From: Datura wrightii | Taxonomy: Eukaryota; Streptophyta; Magnoliopsida; Solanales; Solanaceae | Assembly (NCBI GenBank): GCA_035772735.1 | Contig: JASDFA010000020.1 | Location: 110,701,501-110,765,500, forward strand | Direction: 5' to 3' | Length of the DNA: 64,000 bases | Shown: positions 57,768 to 64,000 of the stretch, in pieces | How the letters are laid out: the number at the start of each line of letters is the position of its first letter | Position numbering within the stretch: the first letter of the stretch is position 1 | The notes under the pieces: model-generated | Database searches by the model: none | The model's input: only the letters and a program-made list of their open reading frames with translations | Told to the model about the DNA's origin: nothing | Made by a program: the position numbers and the translations under genes

Positions 57768-60399
57768 TGTAACACCCCAAAATTTTAAGTGATAAATCCG
57801 TACTTTCGAGGTAGGATAAGAGTGACGAATAGGATAATAAGGAAGTGTTATGAGTTATTTGAGTCACTCTATGATCGTATTTAATATTGGACGTCGATCA
57901 AGTCAGAGAACAAAATTCGGCAAATGTTATCGCAAAATTGTCCTTCTTGAGATTTCCTGAAATTTAGGTCAAATGTCTCAAAGCTCTTCTCCCAATCTAT
58001 AAGGTTTTAGGGGGTCTGCGACCTATTAAATTAAAGGTATATGAGTCTAATTTCCATCACATCAAATAATTCATCAATCCGACTTTGGCATAAAGAGATA
58101 TGCGTGCTTCATCAGATCGCGCAAGCAGGCATGTCACAAGGGTCTAAGGCAGTGGAGGACTATAAAAAGCCCCTTGGTCGGTTGGTTTGCTTTATTTTCT
58201 TAATTTCCAGAACTTCTCACGTCCAGAACCTCTCTCAAGGTCCTTCCATTGATTTCCAAGGGTTTTGGGGCTAGAAGCCTTGTCTCAACATGATTTTGAT
58301 GTCGGGAAGTCGGGAACTTGGTGTACTCCGTGGTTTGGTGTCTTTTCCAGGCTATTAGTGGCTGTTTTGTGGTGAAGTTGTTGGTAAGCCTTCTTCCTTT
58401 TGTTATCCTTCGTATTTAAGGCTAGTTATAGGTTTGTTCATGTCGGTAATTTGTTGTCTCGGGGTTTCTACCATTGAATTCCTATGAATCTTGTCGAGTA
58501 AGCTTCGTTTGTTTTATTTTGTTGTTGAGTTGTGTTGGCTGCATTTTGGCAGAATCTTGGACTGCCTTTAGGCAGTAGGTTCATGGTGTGGCAGGATCAA
58601 GTTCGGGTAGGCTTGAAGCTAAGGTATGTTAGGCTTGTCCCTCCCTTTATTGACATGAATTACATAGTCGTTGTCGTCGGTATTGATGTGTGTATTGGCT
58701 GTTTTTTGATTCTTTGTGTTATATTGTTATTTGACTCTTGTGCTTCTGTTTATATGGTGATAAAGGTGTGTATATGGTTCTTGTTGGGTTGGTGGATCAG
58801 GCTTGAGTCTGGTGAGTCGTAGCAATGGAAAATTATTCAGCTAGTGTCGAGAGGCCTTGTGTGAGGCGTGTGGTTTTTGTAGAAAGTTGTGGGATATTTG
58901 AGTGAATAATATCAGGTGATTATATTTTCAAGTGAATGAGGGTTTAGAATGGTTAAGGTCAATGGTTGTGGCGATCGTTTGATATATTTGAGTCGGCAGC
59001 TGTGGTGACACTTGGGTTGGATTGGCCATGTCCCTCGTTGTTAGTGATGAGTAGAGTGGCTTTTGGTCTATTTGTAAAGCTTGGGGATAGACTGGTTAGG
59101 ATGGTAATCCTTATCTTGGTTAGTGGCTCGTCGGTGGGCGGCTAAATGTGAAAGAATAGTACTATGTTGTAATAGCCGAGTTGTGGAGTTTGAGAGCTGA
59201 TTGTGGGTTGTTTGAGCATGTATTATTATTGTTGTTGATTTTGTGTGTGTTTTGTTTTAGGCCTTGTGGCTTGTGAATACCCGATGCACGAGGGTTGTTT
59301 CGACTAGTGGTCGAGCCCGAGGTGCCTTGTGGCTTATGGATACCAGACACACAAGAGTGTTTCCAGGTGAGGGGTTGAGACCAAGTAGTGAAATGACCTA
59401 CGAGGTTGAGAATGATATTCTCCGTAATGTCGAGTTGAGACATGATTCGAAGGTGGTCCGACATGTCTGAGCCTTCCCAGGATTGCGATTGGTTCTCCTA
59501 GATGGATTGAACTCCGCTAACTGTGCGCAATCGAGAGAGAGTCTGACAGTTCTTTGTTGATGAGGTTGATTAATAGGTTTTTACTTTTGATTTTCTTGGC
59601 GTTATATTGTGGTTGTTGTTTGTGTTATGTATTATCTGATAGCAGTGGATGATAGATGTTGGCTGGTGGTAGCTGAGGCCATTGAGAGGTCTAGAGGCGA
59701 GGACAGGTGAGTGTGTTATTATTTACTTTTGGACTTACCGGGCTTATGGGGGCCAGGTTGGTTCTATTTGTATGTTTTCTTGTACTTGCCTGGCTTATGG
59801 GTGCCAGATAGGTTTTATGTGTTTGCTTAAGTTGATTTGTCCTTCTGCAATATTTAGTATATTTATTGATCTCTAATCTTAGTCTTCCAGTTCTTTCTAC
59901 CTTTCATGCTCGATACATTATTATACTGCCGCCCTAGTTGGGGCGCTGCATTTCTACCTGTAGGTGATGGTGGGCTAGTTGATCAAGTTTTTTGGTTGCT
60001 GAGTGGAGTTCCAGCTGAGTCGGTGTTCTCCAGTTCTTTCAGAGTTGCCAAAGGTTGGGTTATGGGTAGCTCGGGGCCTTGTCCTCGACAGTTGATTTCT
60101 ATTATATTTTCAAAGGCACGTAGACATTAGTTTATGGGTTTAGTGTCATAGTTATAGGCCAGGTGGGTCTTATTGTATTAATTGTCTTCCATTCCGTGGC
60201 CTTGACGACATATTGTATTTTTTTTGGTTGGTCAGGTGAGCCAGCTTCCGCTATAGTCTATTGTCTTATTCTGATTTTATAGTTGTTGTGTTGTCGAACC
60301 TCATCCATTCTGGCCTTTATTTTATTTGGGCATCGTGTATGCTCATATCAGGGGTGGCACTAGGTGCCAGTGATGCCTCTCTAGGTTTGGGGTGTGACA
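57768..60399 (+). repeat. TR1 3' LTR, complete
   Basis: 2.63 kb. It contains near-repeats of 'acttgcc(t/g)ggcttatggg(g)gccag' at 59735-59800 and of 'ccttgtggctt(g/a)tg(a/g)atacc' at 59263-59345. Open frames such as 58532-58822 have no motif and are not called as genes. Confidence 0.88.
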
Positions 60400-61132
60400 C
60401 TCGTGATGAGTCTGATACCTTTCATGAATGATTCAGTCTATATCCCTTATGGTTATGACGTGTCATTTGTTTATGGATGACTATGAATAGCGTGGATGTT
60501 CATAATGACTAGCATGTTGGAAAAAGTTAATAGAATGGTAGGTGTCCAGCTAAGTCAAGTTACTGCTGAAGTAATACTGCTGCAGCGGAACTTATTTTAT
60601 TGTGACAAGACCGTGGTAGCGGTGAAGTGACCACTGCAGTGAGGCCTAATATAGTGAGCATGCTCAATTTCTGAATGATTATTGTCGATTGAAATGGGTC
60701 CCGTGTTTTATACTGACGCTACTCCTACACTTCTTTTTTCTGAGTGCAAAATCTAATTCCGACAGCTCATCTCGCCCTCATCTTTAATGTTGCAATGGAG
60801 TTGTAGAAAGGTGAGCAACACAAGGCATACTGACCGACTTTTCCGTGACTTATGTCTCTAGTTCAGACTCTTATTTATTCCTTGTAATTTTCTTTCTCTT
60901 TTGGATTACTCTTAGAAAGATATAGGTAGATGTCCTAGTGTCAATGACTATCAGGTTTTGGAAGCATTTTTATAGAGGATCGTTTTGGTTATATTGATGT
61001 TACATTAATTAATTTCATAATGTGTTTTGCTCCTTTTGAATGTCGATGGTTTTGGGGTAAAGAGTTGGAAAACATTGGACCGCCCACTGAGGGGTTAGTG
61101 TGGGTGCTAATCATGACCATTTGGGTCGTGAC
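60400..61132 (+). repeat. BY LTR, right part
   Basis: Ends CATTTGGGTCGTGACA, like the BX LTR end (GGGTCATGACA). 60575-60650 carries the family words (ctgctgcagcgg, gtggtagcggtg, actgcagtgagg). No gene. Confidence 0.75.
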
Positions 61133-61498
61133 ACTTGATAATTTTCATTTTACTTATCGCTAACACATCTATCCTAACACATGTATGGATCGTTGATTGA
61201 AGTCTAACACAAAGGTAAGACATAGCCTACCGAGGCACCAAGCTGCCATCAAGAGATCCATAAGCTGCATGCTTGTCTCAAGCACTGAGTTCTGCAGTGA
61301 ATTATTGTAGCGGGTGGTGAGATCTTTTCCCTCTCTAGCCTTCTTACTTTATTTCCTTGTTAGAAATCCTAACTTTTACTTTTTGGGCCTTTTTATTCAC
61401 TAAGCCCTATGGAAATAGGTTTGTAAATCTAAATCTGGACAGAATTATGGGGTTCTAATCCGTATCGCCCACTGAAGTCAGGGGATTTTGCTGTAGCG
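61133..61498 (-). repeat. BX LTR fragment, minus strand
   Basis: Matches 33745-34075 of the BX left LTR (aagtctaacacaaaggtaag/aagtctaacatgaaagtgag; gcaccaagc; ctctctagcc). Ends inside a GCTGTAGCG word, where AT5 is inserted. Confidence 0.78.
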
Positions 61499-61502
61499 TG
61501 AT

Positions 61503-61522
61503 GTGCCGTGATTTTACGGCAC
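61503..61522 (+). other. Terminal stem-loop at AT5 LTR start
   Basis: GTGCCGT-6 nt-ACGGCAC, a perfect 7-bp stem four bases inside the LTR. Confidence 0.75.
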
Positions 61523-62138
61523 TTTCGACGCTTAAAACCAAGAAATTATGCACATTCCGGGTATTTTTATATAGGTTTGATGTGTTTTGTATTTAATTTT
61601 GCAGGAAAACAGGTTCAGAAGTGAAATAGGCAAATTTATGCTAAAAATAACTGAAAGGGTGATTGACAGGCACTTCACGAGTCGTTGGCAAGAAGCACGA
61701 CTCGTTGCTGAAGGTGTGGGCAATTATATAGTTTTGAAGATGCAGAAACAGTGTACTTGACGGGTTGAAGGACACGACTCGCTACATCTGGTAATGAGTC
61801 ATGAAGACTAGGAAAGAAATTATTGACAAAGTGACCAGTGGAGATAACGAAAGACTTAACTAGTTGTTAGTTGACTAAACGACTCGTTGGTAGAGCACTG
61901 GAACCAACCATGAGATACACTAGAATTTCGATGGAGTTAGACCACGAGGGGCCTAACGACTCATTCCCAAGCACAATGAGTCGTTAGGTTACCAGTTGCC
62001 ACAACTGGAATCAATGCTAAAGACGACTGATTTGTAGCAAGGCACGATCCGTCAAAGGTCCCAACGATTTATCACCAAGCCTGTGGTCACTGACGACCTG
62101 GTTTTCAGTTTTAGTTAGGAAAAAATTTTCCTGTAAAC

Positions 62139-62146
62139 TATAAATA
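62139..62146 (+). promoter_or_regulatory. TATA box of AT5 LTR
   Basis: TATAAATA, aligned with the AT4 box; downstream 'ctatttaggattattttc' matches AT4 'ttttttaggttattttc'. Confidence 0.6.
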
Positions 62147-63107
62147 CACTATTTAGGATTATTTTCGAAAAGAGGCTTATTATTACTAGCTTTCACGTAA
62201 GATTTTGGTGTTGTACAATTATTCTTGGGTCAAGAAACAAGGTTTACAATTTTTTTCTTGAATTTGAGGAACAAAAGCAACATTGAAATTTATTCATCAA
62301 TTTTGGAGTTTTATTCAATTTACTTGGTGTTCTTCTACGATAATTTGAAAGTTGCAATTATGATTTATTTTATATTTTGTGATTGTGATTATACAAGCAT
62401 GAGTAGCTAAGCCCATAACTAGGGTTGTGGAAACCAAGATGAATTAACACACATAGGTGAAACACTTAGTGATTCTTGATCAGGGTTTAATGCGTGTATT
62501 GTTTTTCCCTTCGTTTTAATTGATTCTTGACGGTTCCAAACGTTAGGACTTGTCTTATTCTTACTTACCGTACCAAGTAGGTAGTGAATGGGAAAAGGGA
62601 TTAACAACGGAGATTTGAGGCTATCAACCCTCATCTAATAGCTTGAACTTATCCGGTGATAGCTAATCCAATATTAAGGATAAGGGTTAATTAAGCATAC
62701 ACCCGTAGACGGACCAAGTTCCGTGGTGAAAATCATCTAAATAGGGGACCAACCATTTAGGTGAACCTAACTTACAATTATTGCATGTAAAACACCGGAA
62801 TAGATCACTAGTGAAAAAGCCTTGTGGTTATTAAGTCTTGGGGAACACAATCCTAGTCAATTTGTTGATTGAATACAAACCAAAATTGATTCAAATATCT
62901 ACTTGATCTTTGTTCTTGTTTATTATTTCATTTTTCAATTCTTTTCCCTCTAGGAAATAAGTAATCCTATAGTAATAACCATGCGCATTAACTTGAGTTC
63001 TTTTCATATTCCCTGTGGGATCGACCCCAATCTTTGTTAGGTTCTATATTAGACATCGACCGCCTTATATCTTAATTACGAGATGTAATTTGGGCGACAT
63101 CAAATTT

Positions 63108-63125
63108 TGGCGCCATTGCCGAGGA
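63108..63125 (+). other. AT5 primer-binding site, tRNA-Asp type
   Basis: TGGCGCCATTGCCGAGGA, five bases after the LTR end; two or three changes from the canonical Athila site. Confidence 0.85.
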
Positions 63126-63199
63126 ATACAGATAAGGCTTTTGTTAATTGTGTTTGCTTTACTATTGGTTCTTATTTCTTTTTTATTTTTCTTTTGTTG

Positions 63200-64000
63200 T
63201 TTTGGTTGCTCAATAGGTCTTAGGTTTGTGCATTCCCGATACTAGGAGCCAAGAAAATCCCCTAGTTCCAATTGATCACGAACATGAGAAGACGTTAAGA
63301 AACCAAAGAAGAATGGCCAACATCCAAGAGCAGGAGACCGTGGACCAAGCTACAGCGAGAATGTTCGCTGAAGAACAAGCTCGGGCTAGAGATCGTGAGT
63401 TAGCTGGAGTTACTGAAGATCAATGTCTAGCTGCAGAAGTAGAGCGAGCTAGACGACACAGAGGTCTAGAACACTAGAGACATCGGTATTTTGATGAGGA
63501 GGATGATGCCGATATAGAAGAAGTTGGTGCCACTGGAGCTATAGTCCCCCCTCCTTTGCCTGCTGGGGCAAAGTTTGATATTACCAGTGCAATGATTAAC
63601 TGCTCAATATGAAGGGAATATTTGCGGGTCATGCATCCGATGCTGCCCACACTCACTTGACAAATTTCGTGGGTGTATGTAAGGCATACAAACAACAGGG
63701 AGTGAGCTAAGACGCAATCATACTAAGGTTATTTCCCTTCTAACTAGGGAGTGAGGCAACGATGTGGTTGGCTGAGCTACTGAATAATTCCATCACTACT
63801 TGGGAAGAACTTAAGAGAGATTTTCTTGAAAGGTTCTTCCCACCTTCCAAAGCGTTGCAGTTGAAAGATGAAATATATAACTTCAGAAAACTAAACGCAG
63901 AGGCACTTCACGAGACTTGGATGCATTTCAATAAAAAGCTCAAAAGCGTGTCAAATCATAGGATTACGGACAATACATTGTTGGAGATATTTTATAGGTC
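63200..64000 (+). pseudogene. gag: AT5 gag (Athila-like), partial, runs off window
   Basis: The open frame 63226-63477 reads IPDTRSQENPLVPIDHEHEK, RRMANIQEQETVDQATARMF, AEEQARARDRELAG, ending in a stop at 63475-63477. The next pieces are YFDEEDDADIEEVGATGA, PPPLPAGAKFDITSAMI (one-base loss near 63601), FVGVCKAY, SEATMWLAELLNNSITTW, EELKRDFLERFFPPSK, LQLKDEIYNFRKLNAEALHE, TWMHFNKKLKS and NHRITDNTLLEIFY to the window edge. Same block order as AT4 gag. At least two stops and one frameshift are present, so even this most complete Athila gag is not intact. The start codon is unclear; the first in-frame ATG is near 63313. Confidence 0.9.

Larger units (their letters stand above)
55797..60399 (+). 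mobile_element. TR1: non-autonomous LTR element with 455-bp interior
   Basis: 5' LTR 55797-57312 (starts TGGAACACCCCG), interior 57313-57767, 3' LTR 57768-60399 (TGTAACACCCC...GGGGTGTGACA, 2.63 kb). Target duplication CTTGT (55792-55796) / CTCGT (60400-60404), one mismatch. The interior keeps part of a primer site and a polypurine tract only. Confidence 0.9.
61499..63102 (+). repeat. AT5 5' LTR (1.60 kb)
   Basis: Starts TGATGTGCCGTG and ends GGGCGACATCA. 61660-62100 is a word island of ACGACTCGTTG / ACGAGTCGTT type, the same words as in TK-type LTRs. Conserved GGGATCGACCCCAA near 63019. Non-coding. Confidence 0.9.

Noticed and set aside
58532..58822. 96-codon frame with hydrophobic stretch, possible membrane protein
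   Set aside because: Inside the TR1 3' LTR, in T/G-rich DNA that yields hydrophobic translations; absent from the 5' LTR.

Overview
The window looks like plant heterochromatin, most likely from a large eudicot genome. A solanaceous source is my guess from sequence style only, with low confidence. Essentially all 64 kb is nested, decayed Ty3/gypsy LTR retrotransposons. I see no intact host gene, tRNA, rRNA or CRISPR. Every long reading frame that can be recognised is retroelement gag, pol or an accessory reading frame, and all are broken by stops, frameshifts or deletions.

Names used here: TK = chromovirus (Tekay/Del-like) elements, whose primer site matches the initiator-Met tRNA (TGGTATCAGAG type). 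AT = Athila/Tat-like elements, whose primer site is of the TGGCGCC type (tRNA-Asp-like). LC, BX/BY and TR1 are gypsy-type elements keeping only gag or no gag-pol at all.

Layout, left to right: 1-4662 TK1 (+), gag-PR-RT-RNaseH fused by deletion to its 3' LTR. 4663-12546 AT1 (+), truncated 5' LTR, PBS, gag remnant, RT-RNaseH-IN and a 3' accessory pseudogene of the 'putative plant transposon protein' type. 12547-29153 LC (-), a 4.2-kb LTR, about 1.5 kb internal with gag only, then a truncated second LTR. Inside the left LC LTR sits a solo LTR, SL (13407-21701, TAAAA target duplication), and inside that TK2 (-, 14665-20894). 29154-30722 AT2 (-) LTR; 30723-32260 TK3 (-) LTR. 32261-51658 BX (-) LTRs flanking a region with a second, plus-strand copy of the accessory gene. 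That gene is split by TK4 (-, 36583-49487), which is itself split by AT3 (-, 38736-43689). 51659-55055 AT4 (+) LTR and gag. 55056-61132 BY (+) LTR split by TR1 (55797-60399), an element with only 455 bp between its LTRs. 61133-61498 is a BX fragment. 61499-64000 is AT5 (+), LTR and partial gag running off the window.

The most interesting signals are not genes. They are: (1) islands of near-palindromic words with a CGA-N-TCG core that recur in LTRs of different lineages, with other LTR families carrying their own words; (2) a stem-loop at the extreme start of Athila-type LTRs with compensatory changes between two copies; (3) a second stem-loop about 310-350 bp before the 3' end of five TK-type LTRs; (4) two copies of an accessory gene outside gag-pol, one possibly antisense to its host element; (5) a 100-bp templated filler at a deletion junction inside TR1.
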